A stretch of 63,142 nucleotides of DNA from Peribacillus folii (GCF_030271255.1 NZ_JASJOM010000015.1:1-63142); one strand, 5' to 3'; shown: positions 29,291 to 42,674, counted from the first letter of the stretch. A program made the numbers and translations. Notes: generated by a model not told the origin, from the letters alone.

Positions 29291-30478
29291 TTATTCTTGG
29301 ATTGTAGCAACTACGCCAGCGCCAACAGTACGTCCACCCTCACGGATAGAGAATTTAGTACCTTCTTCGATAGCGATTGGAGCGATAAGTTCAACAGTCA
29401 TTTCGATGTTATCCCCAGGCATAACCATTTCTACGCCTTCAGGAAGGTTACAAATACCAGTTACATCAGTTGTACGGAAGTAGAACTGAGGACGGTAGTT
29501 CGTGAAGAATGGAGTATGACGTCCACCTTCTTCTTTTGAAAGAACATAAACTTCAGCTTTGAACTTAGTGTGCGGAGTGATTGTACCTGGTTTAGCAAGT
29601 ACTTGTCCACGTTGGATATCATCACGTGATACACCACGAAGAAGGGCACCGATGTTGTCACCAGCTTCAGCATAGTCAAGAAGTTTACGGAACATTTCAA
29701 CACCAGTTACAGTAGTTGGTTTTGACTCTTCGTTGAAACCGATGATGTCAACAACGTCACCGACTTTAACTTGTCCACGCTCAACACGTCCTGTAGCAAC
29801 TGTTCCACGTCCAGTGATAGAGAATACATCCTCAACTGGCATCATGAATGGTTTTTCAGTGTCACGAGTAGGTTCTGGGATGTACTCGTCAACAGCAGCC
29901 ATTAATTCATGGATTTTTTCTTCCCAAGCAGCGTCTCCTTCAAGAGCTTTAAGAGCAGAACCTTTGATAACTGGGATGTCATCGCCAGGGAAATCGTATT
30001 CAGAAAGAAGGTCACGAATTTCCATTTCTACTAATTCAAGAAGTTCTTCGTCATCAACCATGTCACATTTGTTCATGAATACTACTAGGTAAGGTACACC
30101 TACTTGACGAGAAAGAAGGATGTGCTCACGAGTTTGTGGCATTGGGCCGTCAGCAGCAGATACTACTAAGATCCCGCCGTCCATTTGTGCAGCACCTGTG
30201 ATCATGTTTTTAACATAGTCAGCATGTCCTGGGCAGTCTACGTGTGCATAGTGACGGTTAGCTGTTTCATACTCAACGTGAGCTGTAGAGATTGTGATAC
30301 CACGTTCTCTTTCTTCTGGAGCACCATCGATTTGGTCATAAGCGCGAGCTTCTGCGCCACCAGATTTAGCAAGTACAGTTGTGATTGCAGCAGTTAGAGT
30401 TGTTTTACCATGGTCAACGTGACCAATTGTTCCAACGTTAACGTGCGGTTTTGAACGATCAAATTTAGCTTTTCCCAT
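29291..30478 (-). CDS. tuf: elongation factor Tu
   Basis: 395 residues. The GTPase delivers aminoacyl-tRNA to the ribosome. G1 GHVDHGKT, switch I RGITI, G3 DCPGHADY and G4 NKCD are present, with domains II and III following. TuF is elfamycin-sensitive in pattern as far as visible. GGAGG lies before the ATG. It is the last gene of the str operon and is separated from fusA by 121 bases containing a hairpin. Confidence 0.98.
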   Translation of the reverse strand: MGKAKFDRSKPHVNVGTIGHVDHGKTTLTAAITTVLAKSGGAEARAYDQIDGAPEERERGITISTAHVEYETANRHYAHVDCPGHADYVKNMITGAAQMDGGILVVSAADGPMPQTREHILLSRQVGVPYLVVFMNKCDMVDDEELLELVEMEIRDLLSEYDFPGDDIPVIKGSALKALEGDAAWEEKIHELMAAVDEYIPEPTRDTEKPFMMPVEDVFSITGRGTVATGRVERGQVKVGDVVDIIGFNEESKPTTVTGVEMFRKLLDYAEAGDNIGALLRGVSRDDIQRGQVLAKPGTITPHTKFKAEVYVLSKEEGGRHTPFFTNYRPQFYFRTTDVTGICNLPEGVEMVMPGDNIEMTVELIAPIAIEEGTKFSIREGGRTVGAGVVATIQE

Positions 30479-30521
30479 TAGGAATTCCTCCTTAAAATTA
30501 TAAATAAAAGATTAAGTATAT

Positions 30522-30565
30522 AAGGGCTGTGAAAGAAGACTAATTCTTCCATCACAGCTTACATA
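30522..30565 (-). promoter_or_regulatory. fusA-tuf intercistronic hairpin
   Basis: On the minus strand GCTGTGA pairs with TCACAGC, with a partly paired inner arm (GGAAGA/TCTTC). No T-tract follows, so it is not a terminator. It could be a processing site or stabiliser that allows high tuf expression. Confidence 0.45.
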
Positions 30566-30599
30566 AGATAGTTATACTTTAATAAGAGATGAAAATCAA

Positions 30600-32678
30600 T
30601 TATTCACCTTTATTTTTTTTGATGATTTCTTCGGAAATGCTCTTAGGTACTTCTTCATAATGATCGAAGTGCATTGAGAATGTTCCGCGTCCTTGTGTGT
30701 TAGAACGTAAAGATGTAGCATAACCGAACATTTCGGATAGTGGAACCATGGCTTTAACCATTTGCGTGTTACCGCGGGCTTCCATACCTTCTACGCGTCC
30801 ACGGCGAGATGTAATATCTCCCATGATATCGCCTAGATAATCTTCAGGAATTACAACTTCGACCTTCATAACAGGTTCAAGGATAACCGGCTTACATTTA
30901 GAAGCAGCATTTTTAAGTGCCATTGAAGCGGCAATTTTAAATGCCATTTCGTTGGAGTCAACGTCATGGTAAGAACCATCGAATAATTTAGCTTTGATGT
31001 CGACTAGTGGGTAGCCAGCAAGTACACCGCGATCAAGTGAATCGACTAAACCAGCTTGTACAGCAGGAATGTATTCACGTGGCACTACACCACCGACGAT
31101 AGCATTTTCAAATTCGAAGCCTTTACCTTCTTCGTTTGGACCGAATTCAATCCAAACGTGTCCGAATTGTCCACGTCCACCGGATTGACGAACGAATTTA
31201 CCTTCGACTTTAGCAGAACCACGGAAAGTTTCACGGTATGCTACTTGAGGAGCACCAACGTTAGCTTCCACTTTGAATTCACGGCGCATACGGTCAACAA
31301 GGATGTCCAAGTGAAGCTCACCCATACCGGCAATGATCGTTTGACCAGTTTCTTGGTCAGTGTGTGCACGGAATGTAGGATCTTCGTCTTGCAGCTTTTG
31401 TAAAGCTTGAGACATTTTGTCTTGGTCTGCTTTTGACTTCGGTTCAACTGAAAGCGAGATAACTGGCTCTGGGAACACCATGGATTCAAGAATAACTTGG
31501 TTCTTGTCGTCACATAGGGTATCGCCAGTAGTCGTATCTTTCAAACCAACAGCTGCAGCGATATCCCCTGCATATACAGTAGATATTTCTTCACGGCTGT
31601 TTGCGTGCATTTGAAGGATACGTCCAATACGCTCACGTTTTCCTTTAGTTGAGTTGATAACATATGATCCTGATTCCAATGTACCTGAGTACACGCGGAA
31701 GAATGTAAGTTTACCAACGTAAGGGTCAGTCATAACTTTAAACGCTAACGCGGAGAACGGTTCAGAATCATCTGAGTGACGTTCAACTTCTTCATCTGAA
31801 TCCGGAAGGGTACCTTTGATAGCCGGTACGTCCAATGGAGATGGAAGGAAGTCGATTACGTTATCAAGCATTAATTGAACACCTTTGTTTTTGAAAGCTG
31901 ATCCACAGATAACTGGGTAGAATTCAACGTTAACAGTTGCTGTACGGATGGCTGCTTTCAATTCAGCGATGCTGATTTCTTCGCCGCCAAGGTATTTTTC
32001 CATTAAGTCTTCATTTACTTCTGCTACTGCTTCAATTAGCTTTTCACGGTACTCTTCAGCCAATTCACGATGTTCTTCAGGAATTTCACCAACAGTGATA
32101 TCAGTTCCTAGGTCATTACCATAGAAATGAGTTTTCATTTCGATAAGGTCGATGATTGCAGAGAATTGATCTTCAGCACCGATAGGTAACTGAACCGGGT
32201 GAGCATTCGCTTGCAGACGATCGTGGATCGTTCCTACTGAATAAAGGAAATCTGCACCGATTTTGTCCATTTTGTTTACGAATACGACACGTGGTACACC
32301 GTAAGTTGTAGCTTGGCGCCAAACCGTTTCAGTTTGAGGCTCAACACCTGATTGGGCATCAAGTACAGCTACAGCTCCATCAAGTACACGCAATGAACGT
32401 TCAACTTCAACTGTGAAGTCTACGTGTCCAGGAGTATCAATGATGTTTACACGGTGACCTTTCCACTGTGCAGTTGTTGCAGCGGAAGTGATCGTGATTC
32501 CGCGTTCTTGTTCCTGTTCCATCCAGTCCATTTGTGAAGCACCTTCATGCGTTTCACCGATTTTGTGGATTTTACCAGTGTAGTAAAGAACACGTTCTGT
32601 TGTTGTCGTTTTACCGGCATCGATGTGAGCCATGATACCGATATTACGAGTGTTTGCTAAGGAGAACTCTCTTGCCAT
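30600..32678 (-). CDS. fusA: elongation factor G
   Basis: 692 residues in five domains. The GTPase drives translocation and, with RRF, ribosome recycling. G1 [12 protein letters not shown], switch [10 protein letters not shown]3 DTPGHVDF and G4 NKMD are intact. The later TMNIDYGVV-type domains are represented by [12 protein letters not shown] and by the late [11 protein letters not shown]. It lies 44 bases after rpsG. Confidence 0.98.
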   Translation of the reverse strand: MAREFSLANTRNIGIMAHIDAGKTTTTERVLYYTGKIHKIGETHEGASQMDWMEQEQERGITITSAATTAQWKGHRVNIIDTPGHVDFTVEVERSLRVLDGAVAVLDAQSGVEPQTETVWRQATTYGVPRVVFVNKMDKIGADFLYSVGTIHDRLQANAHPVQLPIGAEDQFSAIIDLIEMKTHFYGNDLGTDITVGEIPEEHRELAEEYREKLIEAVAEVNEDLMEKYLGGEEISIAELKAAIRTATVNVEFYPVICGSAFKNKGVQLMLDNVIDFLPSPLDVPAIKGTLPDSDEEVERHSDDSEPFSALAFKVMTDPYVGKLTFFRVYSGTLESGSYVINSTKGKRERIGRILQMHANSREEISTVYAGDIAAAVGLKDTTTGDTLCDDKNQVILESMVFPEPVISLSVEPKSKADQDKMSQALQKLQDEDPTFRAHTDQETGQTIIAGMGELHLDILVDRMRREFKVEANVGAPQVAYRETFRGSAKVEGKFVRQSGGRGQFGHVWIEFGPNEEGKGFEFENAIVGGVVPREYIPAVQAGLVDSLDRGVLAGYPLVDIKAKLFDGSYHDVDSNEMAFKIAASMALKNAASKCKPVILEPVMKVEVVIPEDYLGDIMGDITSRRGRVEGMEARGNTQMVKAMVPLSEMFGYATSLRSNTQGRGTFSMHFDHYEEVPKSISEEIIKKNKGE

Positions 32679-32722
32679 TTGTCTTTCTCCTTCCTTCTAT
32701 AAGGATTTTATAGTGATTGATC

Positions 32723-33193
32723 TTACCAGCGATAATGAGCGAAAGCCTTATTGGCTTCAGCCATTTTGTGTGTATCTTCACGTTTCTTAACAGCTGCTCC
32801 AGTGTTGTTTGCAGCATCCATGATTTCGTAAGCTAAACGCTCTTCCATCGTTTTTTCTCCACGAAGGCGAGAGTAGTTTACTAACCAACGAAGACCTAGT
32901 GTCGATTTGCGGTCTGGACGCACCTCAACTGGTACTTGGTAGTTAGCTCCACCCACACGGCGTGCTTTTACTTCCAGTACAGGCATGATGTTTTTAAGTG
33001 CTTGATCGAAAACTTCGATCGGCTCATTGCCAGTACGTTCTTTGATTAAATCAAATGCAGAGTAAAGAATTTTTTGTGATTTACCTCTTTGTCCATCAAC
33101 CATTAATTTGTTGATTAAGCGAGTCACAAGTTTTGAATTATAAATTGGATCTGGTAATACGTCTCTTTTCGTTACAGGTCCTTTACGAGGCAT
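32723..33193 (-). CDS. rpsG: 30S ribosomal protein S7
   Basis: 156 residues, starting [20 protein letters not shown] at 33193 with GAAAGGAGG upstream. S7 organises the 30S head and E site and in E. coli is the str-operon repressor. [20 protein letters not shown] is the family signature. It lies 39 bases after rpsL. Confidence 0.98.
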   Translation of the reverse strand: MPRKGPVTKRDVLPDPIYNSKLVTRLINKLMVDGQRGKSQKILYSAFDLIKERTGNEPIEVFDQALKNIMPVLEVKARRVGGANYQVPVEVRPDRKSTLGLRWLVNYSRLRGEKTMEERLAYEIMDAANNTGAAVKKREDTHKMAEANKAFAHYRW

Positions 33194-33232
33194 TGTATTT
33201 CCTCCTTTCAAGCAAGTTTAATTTTTTTATGA

Positions 33233-33679
<447 letters not shown>

Positions 33680-33759
33680 TCATTTCTAGTACCACACATC
33701 CAGGTGGTTCATAAATGGGTAAAAACAAAGTCTTTGCAAATATTATTGCAAAAACATTT

Positions 33760-34008
33760 TTACTTTTTAATGGCAACAGTTGCTGCTCCGACATCAATAC
33801 CACATGCTTTGCCAAGCATTCTCATCGAATCAACATATGTGATAGGAACATCCAATTCTTTGGCGGTCTCAATGACTCGCCCAGTCAAGTATATATCTGC
33901 ATCATCAGCGATGATAACTTCTTGAATTAAATTGTTTTTAAGAGCTCTGACTGCTTGCTTCGTCCCTATAATCACTGACTTTGCCTGTATTACTTTTTCA
34001 TAAGACAT
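33760..34008 (-). CDS. rplGB: L7Ae-family K-turn-binding protein (YbxF)
   Basis: 82 residues of the L7Ae/L30e family, which bind kink-turn RNA. MSYEKVIQAKSVIIGTKQAV and the nucleotide-contacting block EVIIADDADIYLTGRVIETA fit YbxF, which binds K-turns in vitro and associates with ribosomes in B. subtilis. It is first in the str operon with a promoter just upstream. Confidence 0.93.
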   Translation of the reverse strand: MSYEKVIQAKSVIIGTKQAVRALKNNLIQEVIIADDADIYLTGRVIETAKELDVPITYVDSMRMLGKACGIDVGAATVAIKK

Positions 34009-34057
34009 GGTCCATATCCTCCAAAGTTACAGGGTAACATAGGAGCACCTTTGCTAT

Positions 34058-34085
34058 AGTATCATTATAAGTCGGATACTGTCAA
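34058..34085 (-). promoter_or_regulatory. candidate promoter of rplGB-rpsL
   Basis: On the minus strand a consensus -35 TTGACA (34080-34085) is followed after 16 bases by GATACT (34058-34063), preceded by TG. The -10 is only a moderate match. Confidence 0.5.
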
Positions 34086-34218
34086 CTTCTTTCACGAAAT
34101 TTATTAAAAGCAAAAGGTTTTCCATACATATTTCTATAGACGTGCATATTGCTTTAGCGAAACTTCACAGGTCGGAATCCTCACTCAGCTAACGGGCACG
34201 ATGGGTAATTAAGAGAGA

Positions 34219-34289
34219 CCAGCCCAATGATTCCCTGATCATCAACTCCCTAAACGGGAGCACTGTTTTCAGTTTCGTCATTGGGCTGG
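34219..34289 (-). terminator. 12-bp stem with large loop after rpoC
   Basis: CCAGCCCAATGA and TCATTGGGCTGG pair perfectly (34219-34230 with 34278-34289) around a 47-base loop that itself holds small dyads (CTCCC/GGGAG, ACTG/CAGT). On the minus strand it lies 11 bases after the rpoC stop and is followed by TCTCTCTTAATT. The U-tract is weak for a terminator. Confidence 0.6.
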
Positions 34290-34300
34290 CCCGTCAATCC

Positions 34301-37300
34301 TTAGTCCACTGATACTGTCTCGGTGCTTTCATCACCAACAACGACAGGGTTTGCTTTTCTGTAGCGAAGCATTCCTGTACCTGCTGGGACAAGTTTACCA
34401 ATGATGACATTTTCTTTAAGACCAAGCAACTCATCACGTTTTCCTTTGATTGCTGCATCAGTCAAGACTCTTGTTGTTTCTTGGAATGATGCGGCGGACA
34501 AGAACGAATCCGTTTCAAGAGACGCTTTTGTGATACCCAGTAATACAGGGCGTCCTGTTGCAGGCAATTTATTAGTCAACAATGCATCTGTGTTAGCAGT
34601 AGTGAATTGGTTGACATCCAATAATGTTCCTGGAAGCACTTCCGTTTCACCCGCATCAAGCACACGCACTTTACGCATCATTTGTCTAACCATTACCTCA
34701 ATATGTTTATCACCGATTTCAACCCCCTGCATCCGGTATACTTTCTGCACTTCATGCAGCAGGTATTCCTGAACGGTAAGCACATCGGTAACTTTCAACA
34801 ATTCTTTCGGGTCGATCGATCCCTCTGTCAACTCTTCACCGCGGCGAACAGGAGTATCAACAGTAACTCTTAGGCGCGCTGTGTATGGTGCAGTATATGT
34901 GCGTGACTCCACTGCCCCTTGAACGACGATTTCCTGTTGTTTATCCCTGATTTCGTTAATGGAAACGACCGTACCGTCGATTTCGGAAATGACAGCTTGA
35001 CCTTTAGGGTTCCTTGCTTCAAAAATCTCCTGGATACGCGGAAGACCTTGTGTGATATCATCACCGGCCACACCGCCAGTATGGAATGTACGCATCGTTA
35101 ACTGTGTACCAGGTTCGCCGATTGATTGAGCCGCAATGATACCGACAGCTTCGCCCACTTCAACTTCCTGTCCTGTAGCCAAGTTGCGTCCGTAACATTT
35201 TTTACATACACCATGGCTGGTGTTACATGTAAAGGCAGAACGGATCCAAGCCGTTTCAATACCTAAGGATTCGATATAATGAGCAAGATCTTCAGTGATA
35301 AGACCATTTTCAGGTACGATCACATCACTTGTTTCAGGGTGTCTGATCGCTTTTCTTGCATAACGGCCTACTAGGCGTTCTTCAAGATGCTCGATTATTT
35401 CTGTTCCTTCTCTCAAGGCAGAAATTTTCAAGCCGCGGTCTGTTCCACAATCATCATCACGAATGATGACATCTTGGGCAACATCAACAAGTCGACGGGT
35501 AAGGTAACCGGAGTCAGCTGTTTTAAGTGCTGTATCGGCAAGACCTTTACGCGCACCATGTGTGGAGATGAAGTATTCCAATACCGTTAAACCTTCACGG
35601 AAACTTGATTTAATCGGTAATTCAATGATCCGTCCAGCCGGGTTGGCCATCAATCCGCGCATACCCGCAAGCTGCGTGAAGTTAGATGCGTTACCACGGG
35701 CACCGGAGTCACTCATCATGAAGATCGGGTTGCGGCGATCCAATGAGTCCATAAGCTTGGATTGAATGGTATCCTTGGCAGCACTCCAGATCGAGATTAC
35801 GCGATCATAACGCTCATCCTCGGTGATCAAACCGCGTCTGAACTGTTTTAAGACGTTATCCACTTTAGTTTGAGCTTCGGTAATGATTTCTTGTTTTTCT
35901 TTTAATACGACGATATCAGCCACACCAACTGTAATACCGGCTTTTGTCGAGTATTTGAATCCAAGATCCTTCATCCTGTCAAGCATTTTGGATGTTTCGG
36001 TAATCTTGAAGCGTTTAAAGACTTCTGCAATGATATTACCAAGAATTTTTTTCTTGAAAGGATCGATAGCAGGTTGGGATTCAATCAGTTCAGGGATATT
36101 AGCGCCTTTTTCCACGAAATATTTCTCTGGAGTTTTCGTTTCCAGATTATATCGGGTCGGTTCGTTAATATACGGGAATGATTTTGGTAAAATTTCATTG
36201 AAAATCAATTTACCGACAGTCGTAATAAGCAACTGACCGTTTTGCTCTTCAGTGAACGTTTCATTATTTAATGATGATGCATGTACGGCACAACGGGAAT
36301 GCAGGTGAACATATCCGTTTTGGTATGCAAGCAACGCTTCACTTGTATCTTTAAAAATCATACCCTCGCCGATTGCGCCTTCTCTTTCCAACGTCAAGTA
36401 ATAGTTACCTAAAACCATATCCTGGGAAGGTGTAACGACCGGTTTACCATCTTTAGGGTTCAAGATGTTCTGTGCAGCAAGCATGAGCATGCGTGCCTCA
36501 GCTTGGGCTTCAGATGAAAGCGGAACGTGAACTGCCATTTGGTCACCGTCAAAGTCAGCATTGTAGGCTGTACATACGAGCGGGTGCAAGCGGATTGCAC
36601 GCCCTTCGACCAAGGTTGGCTCAAATGCCTGGATACCAAGTCTGTGAAGTGTCGGTGCACGGTTCAATAGTACCGGATGCTCCCTGATCACTTCTTCAAG
36701 GACATCCCAAATTTCAGGAGATAAGCGTTCGATTTTACGCTTGGCGGATTTAATGTTATGCGCCAGGCCTCTTTGAACAAGCTCCTTCATGACGAATGGC
36801 TTGAATAATTCAATCGCCATTTCTTTTGGCAGACCGCATTGGTACATCTTTAAGTTTGGCCCTACTACGATAACCGAACGTCCGGAGTAGTCAACACGTT
36901 TACCAAGAAGGTTTTGACGGAAACGGCCTTGTTTACCTTTTAACATATGAGATAAAGATTTTAACGGACGGTTACCAGGTCCCGTTACCGGACGGCCGCG
37001 ACGGCCATTATCGATAAGTGCATCTACAGCTTCTTGCAGCATGCGCTTCTCATTTTGAACGATGATGCTTGGCGCACCAAGGTCAAGCAGTCGTTTTAAC
37101 CGGTTATTACGGTTGATGACACGACGGTATAAATCATTTAAATCAGACGTAGCGAAGCGTCCGCCGTCAAGCTGTACCATCGGACGAAGTTCCGGCGGAA
37201 TGACCGGCAGCACGTCAAGGATCATCCAAGAAGGTTCATTACCGGAGTTACGGAATGCTTCAAGCACTTCCAAGCGTTTGATGGCACGGGTTCTGCGTTG

Positions 37301-37900
37301 TCCCTGGGCTGTTTTAAGCTCCTCTTTCAACGACTCTACTTCCTTTTCCGTATCTATATCTTGTAAAAGTTTTTTTATAGCTTCGGCACCCATGGCAGCT
37401 TGGAACTTCTTACCGTATTTTTCACGGTATGTACGATATTCCTTTTCGGAAAGAAGCTGTTTCTTTTCCAAAGTTGTATCGCCCGTTTCAGTTACTACGT
37501 AAGATGCGAAGTAAATAACTTCTTCCAAAGCACGCGGGGACATATCAAGAACAAGTCCCATCCGGCTAGGAATCCCTTTGAAATACCATATATGTGAAAC
37601 CGGCGCTGCCAGTTCAATATGACCCATACGTTCACGGCGCACTTTAGCACGAGTGACTTCGACGCCACAACGGTCACAGACTACACCTTTATAACGAACA
37701 CGTTTATATTTTCCGCAATGACATTCCCAGTCCTTTTGAGGTCCAAAGATTCTCTCACAGAATAAACCGTCCTTTTCGGGCTTTAACGTCCGATAGTTGA
37801 TTGTTTCAGGCTTCTTCACTTCTCCATGGGACCAAGAACGAATCTTGTCTGGTGAAGCAAGACCTATTTTCATATACTCAAAATTATTAACGTCTAACAA
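34301..37900 (-). CDS. rpoC: DNA-directed RNA polymerase subunit beta'
   Basis: 1199 residues, the B. subtilis length. The start is a TTG at 37900 giving [20 protein letters not shown], with GGGAGG eight bases upstream; the frame is open upstream but without a ribosome site. The N-terminal zinc site ([20 protein letters not shown]), the catalytic Mg loop [12 protein letters not shown], the bridge-helix and trigger-loop regions, and the second zinc site (CGTDRG...[15 protein letters not shown]) are all intact. Confidence 0.98.
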   Translation of the reverse strand: MLDVNNFEYMKIGLASPDKIRSWSHGEVKKPETINYRTLKPEKDGLFCERIFGPQKDWECHCGKYKRVRYKGVVCDRCGVEVTRAKVRRERMGHIELAAPVSHIWYFKGIPSRMGLVLDMSPRALEEVIYFASYVVTETGDTTLEKKQLLSEKEYRTYREKYGKKFQAAMGAEAIKKLLQDIDTEKEVESLKEELKTAQGQRRTRAIKRLEVLEAFRNSGNEPSWMILDVLPVIPPELRPMVQLDGGRFATSDLNDLYRRVINRNNRLKRLLDLGAPSIIVQNEKRMLQEAVDALIDNGRRGRPVTGPGNRPLKSLSHMLKGKQGRFRQNLLGKRVDYSGRSVIVVGPNLKMYQCGLPKEMAIELFKPFVMKELVQRGLAHNIKSAKRKIERLSPEIWDVLEEVIREHPVLLNRAPTLHRLGIQAFEPTLVEGRAIRLHPLVCTAYNADFDGDQMAVHVPLSSEAQAEARMLMLAAQNILNPKDGKPVVTPSQDMVLGNYYLTLEREGAIGEGMIFKDTSEALLAYQNGYVHLHSRCAVHASSLNNETFTEEQNGQLLITTVGKLIFNEILPKSFPYINEPTRYNLETKTPEKYFVEKGANIPELIESQPAIDPFKKKILGNIIAEVFKRFKITETSKMLDRMKDLGFKYSTKAGITVGVADIVVLKEKQEIITEAQTKVDNVLKQFRRGLITEDERYDRVISIWSAAKDTIQSKLMDSLDRRNPIFMMSDSGARGNASNFTQLAGMRGLMANPAGRIIELPIKSSFREGLTVLEYFISTHGARKGLADTALKTADSGYLTRRLVDVAQDVIIRDDDCGTDRGLKISALREGTEIIEHLEERLVGRYARKAIRHPETSDVIVPENGLITEDLAHYIESLGIETAWIRSAFTCNTSHGVCKKCYGRNLATGQEVEVGEAVGIIAAQSIGEPGTQLTMRTFHTGGVAGDDITQGLPRIQEIFEARNPKGQAVISEIDGTVVSINEIRDKQQEIVVQGAVESRTYTAPYTARLRVTVDTPVRRGEELTEGSIDPKELLKVTDVLTVQEYLLHEVQKVYRMQGVEIGDKHIEVMVRQMMRKVRVLDAGETEVLPGTLLDVNQFTTANTDALLTNKLPATGRPVLLGITKASLETDSFLSAASFQETTRVLTDAAIKGKRDELLGLKENVIIGKLVPAGTGMLRYRKANPVVVGDESTETVSVD

Positions 37901-37995
37901 GGGGCCTACCTCCCTTTTAATCTCCAGGTTTAACCCTTGATTGCCGGATTTCAACTGGCAATCCACCCCGGATGATGGTTGATTGAATCAATAAG

Positions 37996-38048
37996 GCTCT
38001 AACAAGGCAGCAGGATCTTCAAAGAAACATCTTGCTGCCAGTCAGAGC
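37996..38048 (-). promoter_or_regulatory. rpoB-rpoC intercistronic hairpin
   Basis: The 181-base spacer carries a two-part stem: GCTCT with AGAGC outside and GGCAGCAAGAT with ATCCTGCTGCC-like GATCCTGCTGCC inside. There is no T-tract. It could be an RNase cleavage or stabilisation element that balances beta and beta'. Confidence 0.5.
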
Positions 38049-38081
38049 GGATAATATATAACTGGATATGTTTATATTTAA

Positions 38082-41000
38082 TTATTCTTTGATAGGTGCC
38101 CCTACTTCGGAAGCAACCATATCTTTTGTATCGGCATCAAGGCTTAATTTGTCTGCTTGGTTGGCTTCTTCTTCATCTTCCAAGTCACGCATTTCAATCT
38201 CGCGGTCTTCGGCGTTGAGGATTTTAACATCCAATCCTAAACTTTGAAGCTCCTTAATCAATACTTTGAAGGACTCGGGAACACCAGGTTCAGGGACATT
38301 TTCACCTTTTACAATCGCTTCGTACGTTTTAACACGGCCTACGACATCATCCGATTTAACGGTTAAGATTTCTTGTAATGTATAAGCAGCACCATATGCT
38401 TCAAGTGCCCACACTTCCATCTCACCGAAACGCTGACCACCGAATTGCGCCTTACCACCAAGTGGCTGCTGCGTAACAAGTGAATAAGGTCCGGTTGAAC
38501 GTGCATGCAGCTTATCATCAACCATGTGCGCCAGTTTGATCATGTACATGACGCCGACTGAGACACGGTTATCGAACGCTTCACCCGAGCGACCATCGTA
38601 AAGGACGGTTTTTGCATCACGGGACATTCCGGCTTCTTCAATCGTACCCCAAACATCTTCCTCTGTGGCGCCATCGAAAACAGGAGATGCTACATGAATG
38701 CCTAGCGAACGGGCAGCCATACCCAAGTGCAGCTCCAGCACCTGACCGATGTTCATACGTGATGGTACACCAAGCGGATTCAACATGATGTCGACTGGCG
38801 TGCCGTCTGGTAAATAAGGCATATCTTCCTCAGGAAGGATCCTGGAAATTACCCCTTTGTTACCATGTCGCCCGGCCATTTTATCGCCTTCATGGATTTT
38901 ACGTTTTTGTACGATATATACACGCGCCAATTGGTTTACACCTGGTGGCAGTTCGTCGCCGTCTTCTCTGTTGAACACTTTAACATCGAGGACGATTCCG
39001 CCGCCGCCATGAGGTACGCGAAGTGACGTATCACGGACTTCACGTGCTTTTTCACCGAAAATGGCATGCAATAGACGTTCCTCGGCAGTCAGTTCCGTTA
39101 CACCCTTAGGAGTGACTTTACCAACCAGAAGGTCTCCGTCCTTCACTTCAGCTCCGACACGGATGATTCCGCGCTCGTCAAGGTTGCGAAGCGCATCTTC
39201 ACCGACGTTAGGAATATCGCGTGTGATTTCTTCAGGCCCTAATTTAGTGTCGCGGGACTCAGACTCATATTCTTCAATATGAATGGACGTGTACACATCA
39301 TCTTTAACTAGACGTTCACTCATGATGATGGCATCTTCATAGTTGTACCCATCCCATGTCATGAAGGCAACCAATACGTTACGTCCAAGTGCTAATTCAC
39401 CTTTTTCCATTGAAGGACCATCAGCAAGAATCTCACCTTTTACGACGTTGTCGCCAACACTTACGATTGGGCGTTGATTATAGCACGTTCCTTGGTTGGA
39501 ACGAATGAATTTCAATAAACGGTATTTATCCAAGTTGCCTTTTACTTGCTGTCCGTCAACTTCACTTACCCTGCGGACCCATACTTCACGTGATTCAACG
39601 TGTTCTACGATACCAGGGTGCTTACAGATGACAGCGGCGCCGGAGTCTTTTGCCGAAACATATTCCATACCCGTTCCAACTCGAGGTGCTTCCGGTTGTA
39701 GCAAAGGCACTGCTTGACGTTGCATGTTCGCTCCCATGAGGGCACGGTTGGAGTCATCGTTTTCCAAGAAAGGAATACATGCTGTCGCTGCAGAAACGAC
39801 TTGTTTAGGAGATACATCCATGTAATCTACGCGGTCACGCGGAACAACGGTATTTTCACCGCGGAAACGTGCAACAACATCTTTATCAAGGAATGATCCA
39901 TCATCCGATAGACGCACATTCGCTTGGGCAACTACATAGTTATCTTCCTCGTCTGCCGTTAGATAGTCGATTTGGCTCGTAATTCTGCCTGTTTCCGGAT
40001 CCACACGGCGATATGGTGTTTCAATGAAGCCATATGGATTTACCTTCGCAAAACTGGATAGCGAGTTAATCAAACCGATATTCGGTCCCTCAGGCGTTTC
40101 AATCGGACACATACGCCCATAGTGGGAATAATGAACGTCACGTACTTCAAAACCAGCACGCTCACGTGTCAAACCACCAGGTCCCAATGCAGAAAGACGG
40201 CGTTTATGTGTCAATTCGGCCAGTGGGTTCGTTTGATCCATGAATTGAGAAAGCTGTGAGCTTCCAAAGAACTCTTTAATGGATGCAATGACAGGACGAA
40301 TGTTGATTAGTTGCTGCGGTGTGATCGTATTCGTATCCTGAATGGACATCCGTTCACGAACGACACGCTCCATACGGGATAAACCAATTCTGAATTGGTT
40401 TTGCAATAATTCACCAACAGAACGCAGACGACGGTTACCTAAGTGGTCGATGTCATCCGTGATTCCTACGCCATGCAATAAGTTAAAGAAATAACTGATA
40501 GAAGAAATGATATCTGCCGGCGTAATGTTTTTGACTTTATCAGTCACATAAGCATTACCGATGATATTGATTACTTTTTCACCTTCAGCATCATTTGGCG
40601 CAAACACCTTAATAGGCTGAAGAAGAGTCTCTTCTTCTACCACACCACCAGATGGGTGGAATGTTTTGAACCCTATTCCAGCTTCGATATGAGGCAGGAT
40701 CCTATCAAGGGTCCGGCGGTCAAGCATTGTCCCTTTTTCGACAATGATTTCCCCTGTTTCAGGATCGATCAAGGTCTCTGCAATGCGTTGTCCGAATAGA
40801 CGATTTTTGATATGGAGTTTTTTGTTGATTTTATAACGACCTACATTAGCTAAATCATAACGTTTTGGGTCAAAAAAGCGTGAAACCAAAAGACTTTTCG
40901 CGTTTTCGACAGTAGGCGGTTCACCCGGGCGTAGACGCTCATAGATTTCCAGTAATGCTTTTTCCACACTCTCGGTGTTATCCTTCTCAAGTGTGTTGCG

Positions 41001-41651
41001 AAGATATTCGTTGTCACCGATCAAATCAATGATTTCCTGGTCGGTTCCGAATCCAAGGGCACGCATCAATACTGTAATAGGTAATTTCCTGGTGCGATCG
41101 ATTCGGACATACACAACATCCTTGGCATCTGTTTCATATTCGAGCCAAGCGCCACGGTTCGGGATAACGGTAGCAGAGAACCCTAACTTACCGTTTTTAT
41201 CCATTTTTCCATTGTAGTATACGCTTGGTGAGCGCACTAATTGTGATACAATGACCCGTTCGGCACCATTGATAACAAATGTACCTGTTTCCGTCATCAA
41301 CGGGAAGTCACCCATAAATACATCTTGGTCTTTAACTTCGCCTGTTTCTTTGTTAACAAGGCGCACTTTCACACGAAGCGGTGCAGAGTACGTAACATCG
41401 CGTTCTTTTGTTTCTTCCACTGAATACTTCGGCTCAGCTAAGCTGTAATCGATGAATTCCAATGATAAATTACCTGTAAAATCCTCAATAGGAGAAATAT
41501 CCTGGAACATTTCCTTTAAACCTACATCTAGAAACCATTGATAAGAAGCTGTTTGAATTTCAATCAGATTCGGAAGATCCAAAACCTCACTGATTCTTGC
41601 ATAACTTCTACGTTGGCGGTGTCGACCATACTGAACAAGTTGACCTGTCAA
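38082..41651 (-). CDS. rpoB: DNA-directed RNA polymerase subunit beta
   Basis: 1189 residues. The TTG at 41651 is chosen because AAGGGGTG lies six bases upstream and it gives [20 protein letters not shown], as in B. subtilis. The rifampicin region [20 protein letters not shown] is the sensitive type. The DNA- and nucleotide-binding blocks ([26 protein letters not shown]) are intact. The acidic C-terminal tail differs from other Bacillus, as usual. Confidence 0.98.
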   Translation of the reverse strand: MTGQLVQYGRHRQRRSYARISEVLDLPNLIEIQTASYQWFLDVGLKEMFQDISPIEDFTGNLSLEFIDYSLAEPKYSVEETKERDVTYSAPLRVKVRLVNKETGEVKDQDVFMGDFPLMTETGTFVINGAERVIVSQLVRSPSVYYNGKMDKNGKLGFSATVIPNRGAWLEYETDAKDVVYVRIDRTRKLPITVLMRALGFGTDQEIIDLIGDNEYLRNTLEKDNTESVEKALLEIYERLRPGEPPTVENAKSLLVSRFFDPKRYDLANVGRYKINKKLHIKNRLFGQRIAETLIDPETGEIIVEKGTMLDRRTLDRILPHIEAGIGFKTFHPSGGVVEEETLLQPIKVFAPNDAEGEKVINIIGNAYVTDKVKNITPADIISSISYFFNLLHGVGITDDIDHLGNRRLRSVGELLQNQFRIGLSRMERVVRERMSIQDTNTITPQQLINIRPVIASIKEFFGSSQLSQFMDQTNPLAELTHKRRLSALGPGGLTRERAGFEVRDVHYSHYGRMCPIETPEGPNIGLINSLSSFAKVNPYGFIETPYRRVDPETGRITSQIDYLTADEEDNYVVAQANVRLSDDGSFLDKDVVARFRGENTVVPRDRVDYMDVSPKQVVSAATACIPFLENDDSNRALMGANMQRQAVPLLQPEAPRVGTGMEYVSAKDSGAAVICKHPGIVEHVESREVWVRRVSEVDGQQVKGNLDKYRLLKFIRSNQGTCYNQRPIVSVGDNVVKGEILADGPSMEKGELALGRNVLVAFMTWDGYNYEDAIIMSERLVKDDVYTSIHIEEYESESRDTKLGPEEITRDIPNVGEDALRNLDERGIIRVGAEVKDGDLLVGKVTPKGVTELTAEERLLHAIFGEKAREVRDTSLRVPHGGGGIVLDVKVFNREDGDELPPGVNQLARVYIVQKRKIHEGDKMAGRHGNKGVISRILPEEDMPYLPDGTPVDIMLNPLGVPSRMNIGQVLELHLGMAARSLGIHVASPVFDGATEEDVWGTIEEAGMSRDAKTVLYDGRSGEAFDNRVSVGVMYMIKLAHMVDDKLHARSTGPYSLVTQQPLGGKAQFGGQRFGEMEVWALEAYGAAYTLQEILTVKSDDVVGRVKTYEAIVKGENVPEPGVPESFKVLIKELQSLGLDVKILNAEDREIEMRDLEDEEEANQADKLSLDADTKDMVASEVGAPIKE

Positions 41652-41720
41652 CTGATTCACCCCTTAAATCAAGCGTTATAAGGATCCATTTGCCCCGGAA
41701 ATGCAATCATTTCCATAGAC

Positions 41721-41752
41721 AAAAAGAAAATGGTTTTTATTTTTAAAAACCA
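41721..41752 (-). terminator. hairpin downstream of the methyltransferase gene
   Basis: On the minus strand TGGTTTTT pairs with AAAAACCA around six bases and is followed by TTTTCTTTTTG. It lies between ybxB and rpoB and could terminate or attenuate transcription into rpoB. The AT-rich stem is only moderately stable. Confidence 0.6.
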
Positions 41753-41890
41753 CTATTTCTCATAAAACGAACTATTATTTATATATTTTTCCCAATTTAT
41801 CCATTGATTATACACCAATGGTATAAAAATTGCATAGTTACGGAATTATATATATGCATTTTATAATACTAACATAGCGAAAATTTAGAG

Positions 41891-42502
41891 TCAAACCTTT
41901 TTGGATAATAGTATATAGTAACCTTTTTTCTTGGACGGCACTTCAATATTTCCAAATAATTGCTCCATTTTAGCCATGGCGGATGGCGCACCCTGCTTTT
42001 TTTGAATGACCACCCATAATTCTCCCCCAACTGCTAGGCTGCGATAGCCTTCTTCCAAAATATCGTGGACTACACTTTTACCAGCGCGAATGGGGGGATT
42101 GGTAAGGATTGCAGCGAATTGATTGGAACCTACTTTGTCAAAACGATCGCTTTCGAAAACTTTTACATTCGCGACCCCGTTGGAAGCAGCATTTTCTTTT
42201 GACAATTCGACTGCACGACTATTAATATCAATCATTTCTATCGTTCTATTTGGGTAAGCCGCCGCGATCGATATTCCGATTGGCCCGTACCCGCAGCCTA
42301 CATCAAGAATATTTCCTTCCACGGCCTCATCAAGGGTAAAGCTCTCAACTAAAAGGCGTGATCCGAAATCGACTTCCTTTTTTGCAAAAACGCCATTATC
42401 ACTTTTGAAGCGAAAGGTACGTCCCTTTAATGTGAAATCCCAAAACTTAGGATTACTTACGACATCCGGTTTTTGTGAGTAGTAATGCTCTGTCAGAGTC
42501 AT
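41891..42502 (-). CDS. class I SAM-dependent methyltransferase, RsmC-like (YbxB)
   Basis: 203 residues. Motif I DVGCGYGPIGISIA binds SAM, and the catalytic-type motif IV TNPPIRAGKSV resembles NPPF/Y loops of RNA or DNA N-methyltransferases such as RsmC, which makes m2G1207 in 16S rRNA. The target here is not proven. The gene occupies the ybxB position between rplL and rpoB. GGGGAGATG precedes the ATG. Confidence 0.9.
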   Translation of the reverse strand: MTLTEHYYSQKPDVVSNPKFWDFTLKGRTFRFKSDNGVFAKKEVDFGSRLLVESFTLDEAVEGNILDVGCGYGPIGISIAAAYPNRTIEMIDINSRAVELSKENAASNGVANVKVFESDRFDKVGSNQFAAILTNPPIRAGKSVVHDILEEGYRSLAVGGELWVVIQKKQGAPSAMAKMEQLFGNIEVPSKKKGYYILLSKKV

Positions 42503-42642
42503 CTCCCCCTATCAGAAAGGAATATTGAAGATTTATTGAGAGAAGATATTTGAAGAATGGAAGCTTGCATGCCGGAATGTTCGTTGAATGCCTTATCCAA
42601 ACTAGTAACGGCCATTTCCGTCATTTCTTAAAAATGAAGAGA

Positions 42643-42674
42643 AAAAAGCCCGCCAGTGATAGCGAGCTTTTTGT
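42643..42674 (-). terminator. terminator of rplL
   Basis: On the minus strand AAGCTCGC pairs with GCGGGCTT (8 bp, one G-U) around a short loop, followed by T4 and TCTC. It begins about 10 bases after the rplL stop. Read-through to rpoB is expected at some level. Confidence 0.8.

Noticed and set aside
38082..41651. Search for rifampicin-resistance changes in rpoB.
   Set aside because: The cluster reads [20 protein letters not shown], the sensitive type.
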